The notes under the pieces: model-generated
What the model saw: the letters and a program-made list of their open reading frames with translations, nothing else
Databases searched by the model: none
What the model was told of the DNA's origin: nothing
DNA from: DATBJG01 sp963790545
Lineage (GTDB): Bacteria > Acidobacteriota > Vicinamibacteria > Vicinamibacterales > JAMQPK01
Direction of reading: 5' to 3'
Length of the DNA stretch: 64,000 nt
NCBI GenBank assembly: GCA_963790545.1
Contig: CAWBPA010000017.1
Coordinates: 930,001-994,000, forward strand
Made by a program: the position numbers and the translations under genes
Part shown: positions 49,794 to 59,167 of the stretch, piece after piece
How positions within the stretch are numbered: the first letter of the stretch is position 1
How the letters are laid out: each line of letters starts with the position of its first letter

Positions 49794-49860
49794 AACGTGT
49801 GCACGCAGTGAGACATCGCGTTGCGCCGCGGGTCGGGCTACCTATACACTTGATTGTTCC

Positions 49861-50529
49861 ATGTCGACGTGTACCGTGCTGATCGGGGCACCCGAGCTGC
49901 TGCCCGCCCTGCGCGAACGGACGGGACTGACAGGCGAGGTGCTCACGTTCAGCGACCAGGAGCCTCTCCGCGCGCTCGAAGCCATCGTCACGCGTCGGCC
50001 CGAGGTCGTGGCCCTCGAGCGTTTGTTTGCCGCCACGTCGCGCGGCGCCGCGCTGATCAACCGTATCAAATCAGATTCCACTCTCGTGAACGCGGAAATC
50101 CGAATCGTGTCGCACGACAGCGACTACGTACGTGTCTCACGCAGGCCGCGTGCGGCTGTGGCCACGACCTCGACCGCCGTCGAGGCACCCCCCAAGCCGG
50201 AACGGCCGCTCGACTGGCGTGGCACGCGGCGCGCGCCACGACTCCGGATCCGGGATGGTGTCGAGTGCCTGATCGACGGCAACCCAGCCATGCTGGTGGA
50301 TTTCTCGGCGGTCGGCGCGCAGGTGATCTCGCCGGCCGTGTTACGCCCGAATCAGCGGGTACGGATGACGCTGGCCGACGAGGGCGTCGTCGTGCGGTTC
50401 AATGCGGCCGTCGCCTGGGCATCGTTCGAGATCCCAACAGGGACCCCCCAGTACCGCGCCGGCATCGAGTTTGCCGACGCCGATGCCAAGGCCATGAATT
50501 CGTTTGCCGAGCGCCACCGTAAGAGCTGA
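49861..50529 (+). CDS. PilZ-domain protein with degenerate N-terminal domain
   Basis: A protein of 222 aa. Residues about 115-220 form a PilZ domain: RGTRRAPRLRIRDGVE contains the RxxxR motif, LVDFSAVGAQVIS contains the (D/N)xSxxG motif, and YRAGIEFADA is the final strand. These two motifs bind cyclic di-GMP. Residues 1-85 look like a receiver-like or CheY-like alpha/beta fold without obvious phospho-acceptor (ALEAIVTRRPEVVALE). It is probably a c-di-GMP-responsive adaptor, linking to the HD-GYP phosphodiesterase elsewhere in the window. It is divergent from the ABC ATPase gene and single. Confidence 0.85.
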   Translation: MSTCTVLIGAPELLPALRERTGLTGEVLTFSDQEPLRALEAIVTRRPEVVALERLFAATSRGAALINRIKSDSTLVNAEIRIVSHDSDYVRVSRRPRAAVATTSTAVEAPPKPERPLDWRGTRRAPRLRIRDGVECLIDGNPAMLVDFSAVGAQVISPAVLRPNQRVRMTLADEGVVVRFNAAVAWASFEIPTGTPQYRAGIEFADADAKAMNSFAERHRKS

Positions 50530-50613
50530 GAGCGAATTCACCACAGAGGACACGGAGAAAGCAACCCGAGTTTCTTACTCTGTGACCTCCGTGACCTCTG
50601 TGGTAAAGCTCTT
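50530..50613. repeat. CACAGAGG-type palindrome
   Basis: TTCACCACAGAGGACACGGAG and CTCTGTGACCTCCGTGACCTC-TGTGGT flank a short centre, forming a long imperfect hairpin between the convergent PilZ and purA genes. It is the same family as at 246-384. Confidence 0.8.
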
Positions 50614-51915
50614 CTAGATCCCGCCAGCGATCAATCCTTCGTTCCGTACGATCGTGTCAGCGCGATCGGATCCCGTGGAGATGAGCGCAACAGCCACGCC
50701 GCTCACTTCTTCGAGACGCGCGACGTAACGCTTTGCCTCCGCGGGCAGTTCATCGAATGAGCGGATCCCCGCCGTCGGCCGTGTCCACCCGGCAAGGGTC
50801 TCGTAGACCGGCCTGCAATCGGCAAGATGCCTGATGTCAGCCGGATAGTCGTGCAGCATTTCCCCGTTCCGTTGGTACGCGTGACAGACCTGGATCTCGC
50901 TGAGTCCATCGAGCACATCCAGCTTTGTCAACGCAATCCCATCGAGGCCATTGATCCGCGCCGCGTACCGCACGGCAACGGCATCGTACCAGCCGCAGCG
51001 GCGCGGCCGGCCGGTGACGGCACCGTATTCCTGTCCGCTCTCGCGGAGCCGATTGCCACTCTCTCCTGTGAGCTCGGTCGGGAGAGGTCCCTCTCCAACA
51101 CGCGTCGAATACGCTTTGACCACGCCCAGCACGGCATGAATGGTGTGCGGGCCGACGCCAAGCCCCGTGCAGACCCCTCCCACCGACGCATTCGAGGACG
51201 TCACGAAGGGATACGTGCCATGGTCGATGTCGAGCAGCGTGCCTTGAGCGCCTTCGAACAGGATTCGGCGGCCGTCAGCCATGGCACGGGAGAGAAACAG
51301 CGAGACATCGCTGACCCACGGGCGCATCCGCTCGGCATTCACGAGCAGCCGGTCGTACACCGGACGCCAGTCGAGCGTCGTATCGCGAATCAATCGGTTG
51401 CGCGCGCTCACATTTTCGCGCACTTCGTCGGCCAGCGAGGCCGAATCGAAGAGATCGGCCACCCGAATCCCCCGCCGGGCCACCTTGTCCTCGTAAGCCG
51501 GCCCAATTCCGCGTGAAGTCGTGCCGATTTTCCGCTCTCCACGGCGTGCTTCGGCCAACAAATCCAGCTCTCGGTGGTAGGGAAGGATGAGATGGGCCTT
51601 CTCACTGATGATCAGGCGGTCGCCTGCCGTGATGTTGTGGCGTTGGAGCTCGTCAATCTCGACAAACAAGGCGTCGGGATCGACCACCACGCCGTTTCCG
51701 ATGACGCACGTCACGCCAGGATGCAGGATGCCCGACGGAATGAGGCGCAGGATGAACTTCGTGCCATCGACGTACACGGTGTGGCCGGCATTGTGACCAC
51801 CCTGGTAGCGCGCCACGATGGAAAAGTGGGGCGTGAGCAGATCGACAATCTTGCCTTTCCCTTCGTCACCCCACTGAGCACCCACGACAGCCAAGTTCTT
51901 AGTGACCATAGTCAT
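50614..51915 (-). CDS. purA: Adenylosuccinate synthetase
   Basis: A protein of 433 aa, full length. It joins IMP and aspartate using GTP, the first committed step to AMP. Motifs: VVGAQWGDEGKGKIVD (P-loop, catalytic Asp), YQGGHNAGHTVY (His), GIGPAYEDKVARRGIR, EGAQGTLLDIDHGTYPFVTSSN, and the GTP-binding ALTKLDVLDG. The start is at 51915 or the Met at 51909. No anomaly. Confidence 0.97.
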   Translation of the reverse strand: MTMVTKNLAVVGAQWGDEGKGKIVDLLTPHFSIVARYQGGHNAGHTVYVDGTKFILRLIPSGILHPGVTCVIGNGVVVDPDALFVEIDELQRHNITAGDRLIISEKAHLILPYHRELDLLAEARRGERKIGTTSRGIGPAYEDKVARRGIRVADLFDSASLADEVRENVSARNRLIRDTTLDWRPVYDRLLVNAERMRPWVSDVSLFLSRAMADGRRILFEGAQGTLLDIDHGTYPFVTSSNASVGGVCTGLGVGPHTIHAVLGVVKAYSTRVGEGPLPTELTGESGNRLRESGQEYGAVTGRPRRCGWYDAVAVRYAARINGLDGIALTKLDVLDGLSEIQVCHAYQRNGEMLHDYPADIRHLADCRPVYETLAGWTRPTAGIRSFDELPAEAKRYVARLEEVSGVAVALISTGSDRADTIVRNEGLIAGGI

Positions 51916-52039
51916 CCATCGGACAAACTCGTCTGCAGATCGCGTCTCGCGCGCCCATTATCCTATTCGTTTGTCGCTCACAACAGTGAAACGATGCCGA
52001 GCGCTCGACCGAGGGCGGCGGCAGGAGGAGGCGACAAGA

Positions 52040-52096
52040 ATGTCAAACAAAAAATTTTTTGCTTTCACGATTGACAACGACCTCGCACCTTCATAA
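52040..52096 (+). CDS. Possible 18-residue leader peptide or remnant ORF
   Basis: A strong ribosome-binding site (AGGAGGAGG, eight bases before) precedes an ATG. The ORF encodes MSNKKFFAFTIDNDLAPS and then TAA. It is in the 266-base gap before the ATPase gene and is locally AT-rich (AAAAAATTTTTT). The near-ideal initiation signal is unusual for such a short frame, so it may be a leader peptide, a small protein or the start of a decayed gene. No family is recognised. Confidence 0.35.
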   Translation: MSNKKFFAFTIDNDLAPS

Positions 52097-52181
52097 CTTC
52101 TACCTTTCGACACGCTGCGACTGCGGTAACAAGCGATCATGAGTTCGATGGTGGTCAGCTCTCGCCCGTGACTTTACTTCC

Positions 52182-53334
52182 ATGATGGTGACACGTTCCG
52201 GGTTGGAACGGCGGGCCCTTTCGACGCTGGACGCGATGCCGTCGCGGATCCCGGTGATTCTCGGCGGGTGCGGCAGCGGTCGTACGCAGCTCCTCCACCG
52301 TCTTCGTGACCGAATCGGTCGAACGACCTGTCAGTACATCGACGTCGAGCGTACGGCGACGACACCCGAACGGTTCCTGTCGGCGATCACGCTCACCACG
52401 CCGTTCCGATTTACGCCCGTCCCGCCGTCGGTTGGCACGCGCGAGGCATTCGACGTCGCGCTGGCGTTCTTCGACGGCGTCCGCGGACCAGCCAACGAGC
52501 CGGTCACCTTTCTGCTCGACGAAGTCCTCGAGCTGCGCACGTTCGAAAGCTTCCCCGGACTGCGGCACGTGCTCCGGGAACTGCTCGACCGCCTGACGGC
52601 CAGCGCGAACCGGTTCGTTCTGACGACTCGATACGTGACGCGCGCCCACCGCCTGCTCCGGGACGCGACGCCCCGCTTCGAAGTCATTCATATGCCGCCA
52701 CTTTCGCTCGAAGAAACCCGCGAATTCCTGCCGTTGCTGTCCCTGCCGCGGGTTTCGCCCCTCGATTTGGAGGGGCAGGCCCGGGCCGTCCATGCCCTGG
52801 CCGACGGCCGGCCGACGCTACGTGCGCGCCCTGGCCGACGCGCTGGTCATGATGTACGACCGGGAAGGGGCTGGTGACCCTGTCAGCGCCCTCAGTGCCC
52901 TTTTTGCGCCGGACGGGCAGCTGGCATCGGTGTGTTGTTTCAGCTACGAACTCCGGCTCCACCGCGCCCGGGGCTACGGCGCGCTGAAAGCCATCCTCGA
53001 GATCCTGGCGCAGGAGGAAGCGCTGACGCTGACCGAAATCGCCCAGCGGCTGCGCCGGACGCCCGGCTCGACGAAGGACTACCTGTCCTGGCTGGAAGAC
53101 GTCGACCTCGTGACGGCCCGTCAAAAGCGCTACAGCTTCACGGATCCGTTGCTGCGTCTGTGGGTGCGGTTGTACTGCCGAGCGTTGCCACCTAACGAAG
53201 ACGAGCTGGCGCGCGAGGTGCAGGCCTACGCGATGGCGCGCCTTCCCCACCACGAGCCGGAGATGGCACTTGCCGGCGCCGAGATGGCGGACGGCGACGA
53301 TCGCAAGCCCTGGGGAATTATCGAAATCGACTGA
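52182..53334 (+). CDS. P-loop ATPase with C-terminal winged helix (one frameshift)
   Basis: About 383 aa. The N-terminus has a Walker A variant VILGGCGSGRTQLLHRL, where Arg replaces the usual Lys, and Walker B TFLLDEVLEL. RFVLTTRYVTRAHRLL may be the sensor. The C-terminal part contains a winged-helix DNA-binding motif (LTEIAQRLRRTPGSTKDYLSWLEDVDLV) followed by RYSFTDPLLRLWVRLY. This resembles the archaeal-type/DUF234-like ATPases also found in bacteria, whose role is unclear. The frame breaks at 52817-52821. GACGCTACGTG is likely GACGTACGTG, giving ADGRPTYVRALADAL. This is another GTAC-linked indel. Confidence 0.75.
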
Positions 53335-53387
53335 AGAACGATCCGAACGTTTCGAACGGACCCGAACGCCCGAACGATCCGAACGGT
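53335..53387. repeat. CGAACG/GATCCGAACG direct repeats
   Basis: The gap between the ATPase and rnc stop codons is filled with copies of (GATC)CGAACG and CCGAACG text. It is a short low-complexity intergenic element between convergent genes. Confidence 0.65.
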
Positions 53388-54332
53388 CTAGGATCCCTGG
53401 TCCAGCTTTTCGAGCGCGGCCTTCGCCGCTTGCTGTTCGGCTTCCTTCTTGCTCCGGCCGGTGGCTTGCGCCATCACGCTTCCCTGCACCCGCAGCTCGA
53501 CGTGAAACAGTTTGTGATGGTCGGGCCCTGTGGAGCCTGTCACCCGGTATTCAGGCAGTGAGAGCCCGATCGACTGCAGACGTTCCTGGATCGCCGACTT
53601 GAAATCGCGCGCGACAAAATCTGGATGCTCGATCTCGTCGACGAGGTCGGCAATGTTTCGCAGGATGAACGCACGCGCTTGTTCGACACCGCCGTCCAGG
53701 TAAATGGCCGCAATCACGGCTTCGAATCCGTCAGCGAGAAGCGCTTGCTTGCGCCGACCGCCGGTCTTTTCTTCACCTCGCCCGAGCAGGAGGTGGTCGC
53801 CGAGGTTGAGTCGCTCGGCCAGCTGCGCGAGCGAGGTGGTGGACACCAGGGCGGCCTTGATTTTCGATTTCTGGCCCTCGGTGTAGTCCGGGAACCGCTG
53901 GAACAACATGTCGGCCACCACGAAGCCCAGCACGGCATCCCCGAGGAACTCGAGCGATTCGTTATCGATCACACCACCGCTGGCGTCCTCGTTGGCGCGC
54001 GACGTGTGTGTGAGCGAGTGCTCCAGGAGCCCGCGATCCCGAAATCGATACTCGATGATCCGCTCGAGATCTTCGAACTCGTCCCGAATCCGCACCACCT
54101 GACCGTCGGGAACCTGGGTGCGATGGCTCTCGATGATGCGATGCGCGTCTTCAGCCGAGTCGGCTCGCACCGAGATGCGCACTTCACCGAGGCCGTCTAC
54201 CGTCAAGGGCAGAATGGAATGCGGCACGTCTGACGAGACAATGGACGGAATCCCGTGAGTTTCGAGCAACCCCCGGACGATGCTGGCTTCGATGTCTGAA
54301 TGGGTACGAAAGATGATGACGAGCTCGGACAT
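53388..54332 (-). CDS. rnc: Ribonuclease III with N-terminal DUF2007-like domain
   Basis: A protein of 314 aa. Residues about 85-220 are the RNase III catalytic domain with signature NESLEFLGDAVLG (124-136), an HTSRANED helix and a downstream AVIAAIYLDGG acidic site. Residues about 245-312 are a dsRNA-binding domain (ESR-like SKKEAEQQAAKAALEKL). Standard RNase III is about 225-240 aa. Here about 80 residues precede it, beginning MSELVIIFRTHSDIEASIV with LLETHGIPSIVSSD and EVRISVRADSAEDAHRIIE, which match the small DUF2007 'signal-transducing' domain. The frame is continuous, so the fusion is not an artefact of an indel. The start lies 10 bases after the PP2C stop. Confidence 0.88.
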   Translation of the reverse strand: MSELVIIFRTHSDIEASIVRGLLETHGIPSIVSSDVPHSILPLTVDGLGEVRISVRADSAEDAHRIIESHRTQVPDGQVVRIRDEFEDLERIIEYRFRDRGLLEHSLTHTSRANEDASGGVIDNESLEFLGDAVLGFVVADMLFQRFPDYTEGQKSKIKAALVSTTSLAQLAERLNLGDHLLLGRGEEKTGGRRKQALLADGFEAVIAAIYLDGGVEQARAFILRNIADLVDEIEHPDFVARDFKSAIQERLQSIGLSLPEYRVTGSTGPDHHKLFHVELRVQGSVMAQATGRSKKEAEQQAAKAALEKLDQGS

Positions 54333-54342
54333 GGCGTGGCGT

Positions 54343-56581
54343 TCAGGCTCCCGAACGGGCGGACGCGAGGCTGACATCGACCTCCGCTACCCCACCCCGG
54401 TCCCCCACCGTCGCGGCGCGCTCGCCAACCTTGAGCAGAATCATGGTCATGTCGTCGTGCTGATCGGCACCACCCACAAACGTCTGAATCTCGCGCAAGA
54501 TGCGCTCGCGAAGCTCCTCGGACGACAAATGGCTGTGCTCCTCGACCAGCTGTCCCAGCCGACCTTCACCAAAGCAGTCGGACTGCGCGTTCATGGCTTC
54601 GCTGATGCCGTCGGTAAACAGGACGAACAGGTCGCCACTCATGAGGGGGATGGTCACTTCCTCGAGGAGCCGCTCGAACCGCTCTCCGCGATCGATGCGT
54701 AAACCCGAGCACCATCCCGTCGGGCACGAGAATCTGGGCGTGGCGCCCGCCATCGGGTCCGGCCGGCACGTGAATCAGGGGCGTGTGCCCGGCACGAGCG
54801 TAGGTCATGGTTCTGGCCGACGAGTCGATGACAGCGTAGGTCATCGTGATGAAGCTCCGGCTATCGAGGCTCGTCGAGATGATCCGGTTGGCGTGGATCA
54901 TCAGTTGACGCGGCGAGGCATGCGCCTGGCTCAACGCAAGAACCAGCCCTTTGAGCTCGGCCATGTAAAGGGCCGCAGAGGTGCCTTTGCCCGCCACGTC
55001 GGCGATGAGAATTCCCGTGCGATGCTCGTCGAGCGGTAGAAAGTCGTAATAATCGCCGCCCACCTCGCGCGCGGGGACGCACAAGCCCGCGATAGACAAT
55101 CCCGGCATCACCAACGGACCCTGTGGAAGGAGCGACATCTGGATCTCGCGGGCGATGCGGAGTTCTTCTTCGAGCCGCTTCTTCTTCTCCATCTCTCGCA
55201 ACAACTCTTCGATGCTGGACGTCATCAAGTTGAACGAATCGGCCAGCTCGCCGAGCTGATCGCGCGCCGTGACCGCAATCTTGTGGGAGAAGTCGCCTTG
55301 TCGCACGCGCTCGGTTCCTTGAAACAGCTCATGAACCGATCCGGTAATCGATCGTGCAAGGGCCAGCCCCATCATCAATGCGACGGCCTCAATGACGAGA
55401 AAGAGCCCGCCAACCACCGCCACGACGAGGAGCAGGAACTGGCCAAAGCTCGAGTTGCGACCTTGTGCGCTGGCAAGTCGCGTGTACATGTCCGAGATGT
55501 TGACGCCCATCCCAAGCGTGAGACGACCCGTGCGTCCACTTTCCCATTCGGTGAAATCCAGAATGGCCACAGTGCTCGGAAGGTTCGGGTCGCCGTAGCT
55601 CGTGCCACCAGGCACCGCGGTCGGGCGCGGCGGTGCGGGAGCATTGCCCTGACCGGCAAGCGCGCGGCCCGTGAGCGGTCGTGTCTGACTTGCGGCGTCC
55701 GACGAGACAATGGAAAGGCCGCCAATCTGGATGCCGGAGTCCTGTCGGAGACGTCCGATGATCGTTTGATCCACCGGGAGATCAACGACGACCGCATATG
55801 AGGGAGCACCTTGCTCCGGCAGGGCGACCGCTCTCACGACCAGATGGCCGCCAGCATCGTCCTCAGGCGTTCGGTACACGAAGAGACCGGTATAGCCGCG
55901 ACAGCTCACCCATCGGGGCAGGCTCTGCGGAGGATCAACGTGCATCCACGGTCCGACGGTGACGGGCTTCGTGGACGAGAGCGCACCTGTGCGGGATTCT
56001 GATGCAGTCTGCACGCCGCAGGAGGGCTTTCCGATGGTCGGTATCAGCGTCATTGACGCGTTGGGAAACTCCGCCTGAGCGCTGGCGTACCGCCGTTTGA
56101 GCACGGCCGCGACGTCCTCGCCGGGCGAGCCTTGAATCTGCAGCACCGTCGTGCCTGCCTGAGCCTGAGCCCGCTCGCGCAGGTCATCGAGCCGGCTTTG
56201 CACGAGATAGGAGCTGACGTTGAAAAACAGCAACAGTCCGCACAGCACGAAGAACGTCACGAGAAGCATCACCGGCACCACGCCGATGAACATGTACGAG
56301 ATGGTCAGCTTGCGCCGGACACGCCAGAGGAGCCGCCGGCGCGCCAGTTTGAACAGCCGATAGGTCAGGTAGCTGCCGCCGACGATGAGGGCCGCGGTGC
56401 CAACGTGATCGAGTAACCGCAGGACCGTCCACGACGTGCCTGTCAGGTTGGTCAGCAGCTTGACGGCGACGCCCGCCAGCAGCGCGCGTCCGGGCCACGT
56501 GGCGACCAGGAGCTGCCACAGCGAGGGTCCGGAGGGCAACGGTGACGCCGGTAGTAGCGTTCGCCCCAGGTTTGTACCCAT
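54343..56581 (-). CDS. Membrane PP2C-type (RsbU/SpoIIE) phosphatase with HAMP domain (one frameshift)
   Basis: About 746 aa. N-terminal membrane helices (residues about 30-135), a periplasmic sensor region (about 140-395), another helix, HAMP (ARSITGSVHELFQGTERVRQ), a short coiled coil (LREMEKKKRLEEELRIAREIQ) and then the SpoIIE-like phosphatase: SLLPQGPLVMPGLSIAGLC, EVGGDYYDFLPL, ILIADVAGKGTSAALYMAELK, MSGDLFVLFTDGISEAMN and DQHDDMTMILLKV. Such proteins dephosphorylate anti-sigma antagonists in stress signalling. The frame breaks near 54706: one extra base in CTCGGGTTTACGC before LRIDRGERFERLL. No antagonist or anti-sigma gene is adjacent. All metal-binding Asp residues are present. Confidence 0.87.
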
Positions 56582-56657
56582 GTGTCGTCGATCGTCGCCA
56601 TGATAGCATCTGGAAACGCGAATCACGCCGATTGACGTTGATCTGAATCCGCGTTCT

Positions 56658-57815
56658 ATGCTGCTCCGTCCGCACGCTCGGTTCAGTACGGTTTGCGTTC
56701 ACGCCGGCCAGACGCCTGACCCTTCGACAGGCGCCATCATCACGCCCATCTTTCAGACGTCCACTTTCGTACAAGACGAGCTGGGCCGGCACCGAGGCTA
56801 CGAGTACGCGCGAACGTCAAATCCGACACGAAGTGCGCTGGAGCGGAACCTTGCGGCACTGGAAGGGGGCGTCCGCGCGCTCGCGTTTGCGTCCGGCATG
56901 GCTGCCATCCACGCGGTGACGGGGCTTCTGCGGGCTGGTGATCATGTCCTCGTCACGGAGGCAACGTATGGCGGCACCTATCGTCTCTTCGAGCGCGTCC
57001 TGACCCGTTACAACGTCACGTTCTCGTACGTGGACACGGGGAACGCCGAGCTCGTCGCACAGGAGATCCGTCCGAACACCCGAATAGTCTTTGTCGAAAC
57101 GCCGACCAACCCGACCATGCGCTTGACCGACCTCGCGCGCGTCGCGGAGATCACACGAGCGCGTGAGGTGACGCTCGTCGTGGACAGCACGTTTTCCAGT
57201 CCGTTCGTGCAGCGACCACTCGCGCTCGGCGCGGACATTGTCGTTCACAGCACGACGAAGTATCTGAACGGACACAGCGACAGTGTTGGAGGCGTGGTTG
57301 TCACCTCTCGTCCCGAGATTGCGGATGCGCTCGCGTTTCTCCAGAACGCAGCCGGCGCTATTCTGAGCCCCTTCGATTCGTGGCTCGTCTTGCGAGGGAC
57401 CAAGACGCTGGCCGTGCGCATGGCGCAGCACAATGCGAACGGGCTGGCGCTCGCGACGTGGCTGGCAGGCCACCCGAAGGTGCGGCAGGTGCACTATCCG
57501 GGACTTGTCTCGCACCCGCAGCACGCGCTCGCCGTGCAGCAGATGAACGGGTTCGGCGGCATGCTGTCGTTGGATGTGGGATCCCGCGAGGCCGCCGCGC
57601 GGCTGTTGAAATCGGTGAAGCTGATGGCGCTCGCCGAGAGTCTCGGCGGCGTCGAAACCTTAATTTCCTATCCCGCGGCGATGACGCATGCCTCGATGCC
57701 TCCTGAGCTTCGGGCAAAGATAGGCATCACCGACGGGCTCGTGCGAATTTCGGCTGGCATCGAGGACATCCACGACCTGCAGGAAGATCTCTCGCAGGCA
57801 TTGGATCGGATGTAA
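56658..57815 (+). CDS. metB: Cystathionine gamma-synthase/lyase family PLP enzyme
   Basis: A protein of 385 aa of the Cys/Met metabolism PLP family. The PLP lysine is in VHSTTKYLNGHSDSVGG. Also visible are YEYARTSNPTRSALE, FASGMAAIHAV, VFVETPTNPTMRL, and the C-terminal SLGGVETLISYPAAMTHA with GLVRISAGIEDIHDL. It performs trans-sulfuration. Gamma-synthase, gamma-lyase and related activities cannot be separated by eye, so the symbol is provisional. It is single and divergent from the phosphatase gene. Confidence 0.9.
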   Translation: MLLRPHARFSTVCVHAGQTPDPSTGAIITPIFQTSTFVQDELGRHRGYEYARTSNPTRSALERNLAALEGGVRALAFASGMAAIHAVTGLLRAGDHVLVTEATYGGTYRLFERVLTRYNVTFSYVDTGNAELVAQEIRPNTRIVFVETPTNPTMRLTDLARVAEITRAREVTLVVDSTFSSPFVQRPLALGADIVVHSTTKYLNGHSDSVGGVVVTSRPEIADALAFLQNAAGAILSPFDSWLVLRGTKTLAVRMAQHNANGLALATWLAGHPKVRQVHYPGLVSHPQHALAVQQMNGFGGMLSLDVGSREAAARLLKSVKLMALAESLGGVETLISYPAAMTHASMPPELRAKIGITDGLVRISAGIEDIHDLQEDLSQALDRM

Positions 57816-57984
57816 TCGGACTTTGACCATCAACGCAGAGTGCGCAGGGGCCGCGGAGGGCGCAGAAATTTACCAGAAGTATTCTCTGCGGCCACCGCGC
57901 CCCTCGACTTTGCTCGGGGCGCCCTGAGCGATCGTCGAAGGGCGTCCTCTGCGTCGAGTGGTCACAAACTGTCAGCTGTCAGTC
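57816..57984. repeat. CGCAGAG-type element plus TCGACTTTGCTCGGGG palindrome
   Basis: AACGCAGAGTGCGCAGGGGC and GCGCAGAAATTTACCAG..ATTCTCTGCGG form a CACAGAGG-family-like palindrome. Nested in its right side is CTCGACTTTGCTCGGGGCG..GCGATCGTCGAAGGGCG, a relative of the element at 40278-40323. This suggests one repeat inserted in another. No gene is visible. Confidence 0.7.
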
Positions 57985-58303
57985 TCAAGTCGTCGATTCT
58001 CGCAGCCACGCTAGATATCCCTCGCTTCCGGAGACGACTGGCGTGACGAGAAACTCTGGCAGATCGGTACGGATGGAGCTCGCGCACCCGTGCGGCTAGC
58101 GCGGGAACACGCTCGGTGGTAGTCTTGATGAGAATCTGCCGCTCGCGCTCGTGCTCGACGCTCCCCCTCCAGCGGTACACCGAGTCCATTGGCGCCTGAA
58201 CGGTGACACACGCCGCGAGACGTTCATTGACCAGCGTTTCGGCCAGAGTCCTGGCATCGGCGTCTGCGCCAAGTGTGGTCCAGACGAGCACACAATCGGT
58301 CAT
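57985..58303 (-). CDS. cutA: Divalent-cation tolerance protein CutA (one frameshift)
   Basis: About 105 aa. It starts MTDCVLVWTTLGADADARTL, with ERLAACVTVQAPMDSVYRW, and after a break ends DLPEFLVTPVVSGSEGYLAW, the family's C-terminal block. The break is at 58066-58070. On the coding strand CCGTACCGATCTG should be CCGTACGATCTG, giving HPYDLPEF, the invariant CutA motif. This is one of the clearest GTAC-linked insertions. CutA is a trimeric cytoplasmic protein linked to metal tolerance. It is divergent from the ftsB-like gene. Confidence 0.92.
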
Positions 58304-58363
58304 GAGTTTTCCCCTTGTACTTTGGCCCGGGCTGTTATACCGTCGAGGCCGCGAGTTCTGCAC

Positions 58364-58708
58364 GTGAGCGACACGAACGAGCCTCTTTCACCGGCGCGCA
58401 TTCCCAAACCTGCCACACGCGGGAGTCGTGTCGTCCGTCTGGCGTTGATTGTCATTGCGGCAGTGGTGCTGGTTGACGCCCTGGTGGGTGAAAAAGGCCT
58501 CATGGCCACGATTCGGGCCCGACGGGAGTATACCGAGCTCGCCGCTCAGATTTCGCGTACGCGCGCAGAGAACGCCCAGCTGCGCGAGGTCGCGCGCGGC
58601 CTGCGCGAAGATCCCAATGCCATCGAGGAGCTCGCACGCCGTGAGCTCGGTCTGATTCGCCCCGGAGAAACACTGTTCATCATCAAGGATATCCCCGCAC
58701 CCAAATAA
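58364..58708 (+). CDS. ftsB: FtsB/DivIC-like septum formation initiator
   Basis: About 114 aa from a GTG at 58364. It has a short cytoplasmic tail, one membrane helix (VRLALIVIAAVVLVDALVG), then a periplasmic coiled coil (YTELAAQISRTRAENAQLRE) and the typical ARRELGLIRPGETLFII end. FtsB bridges FtsL and FtsQ in the divisome. The upstream frame from 58151 is antisense to cutA and is not part of the gene. It lies just before the initiator tRNA gene. Confidence 0.88.
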   Translation: MSDTNEPLSPARIPKPATRGSRVVRLALIVIAAVVLVDALVGEKGLMATIRARREYTELAAQISRTRAENAQLREVARGLREDPNAIEELARRELGLIRPGETLFIIKDIPAPK

Positions 58709-58807
58709 GGAGGAACGAGCGACAGCGAGATCGACAGAGCCTGCCCTACCCCATCCTCCCCATCGTCCCCTTGTCTGTGTGATATTGTTAAGGACTGCGC
58801 AAGGTGA

Positions 58808-58884
<77 letters not shown>

Positions 58885-59167
58885 AATTTCCTAGAGAATT
58901 CGCCAACCTCAACGAGCCAGCCAGTGCAAAAACCGCTGAGCGTAGCTTATCGGTAGCTTACGCATCACGATCCGTACGATGGACGAGAGCGGAAGTCCTG
59001 AAATTAAAGGGCGACAGAAGAGCAACTGATGGAGCAGTTAGGGCCGATCCGATGGTTAGCGATAGCACGCGCAATGTCGTCGAACCCGTTCAGCCCCTTC
59101 CCTCTTCGGACAGTACGTAGCGGGTTCAGCACCGCGCCGAGTCTCGCGAGTCTCGTCGCGGCGACGA
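58885..59167. other. Gap after tRNA-fMet without a recognisable gene
   Basis: I see no supported gene. The first half (AATTTCCTAGAGAATTC..) is less GC-rich than its surroundings. Translated, it gives fragments such as LSVAYASRSVRWTRAEVLKLKG that resemble nothing I recognise. The genes beyond it are of a more accessory kind, so this may be a remnant of an integration at the tRNA 3' end. No integrase or clear repeat of the tRNA end is visible in the window. Confidence 0.4.
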
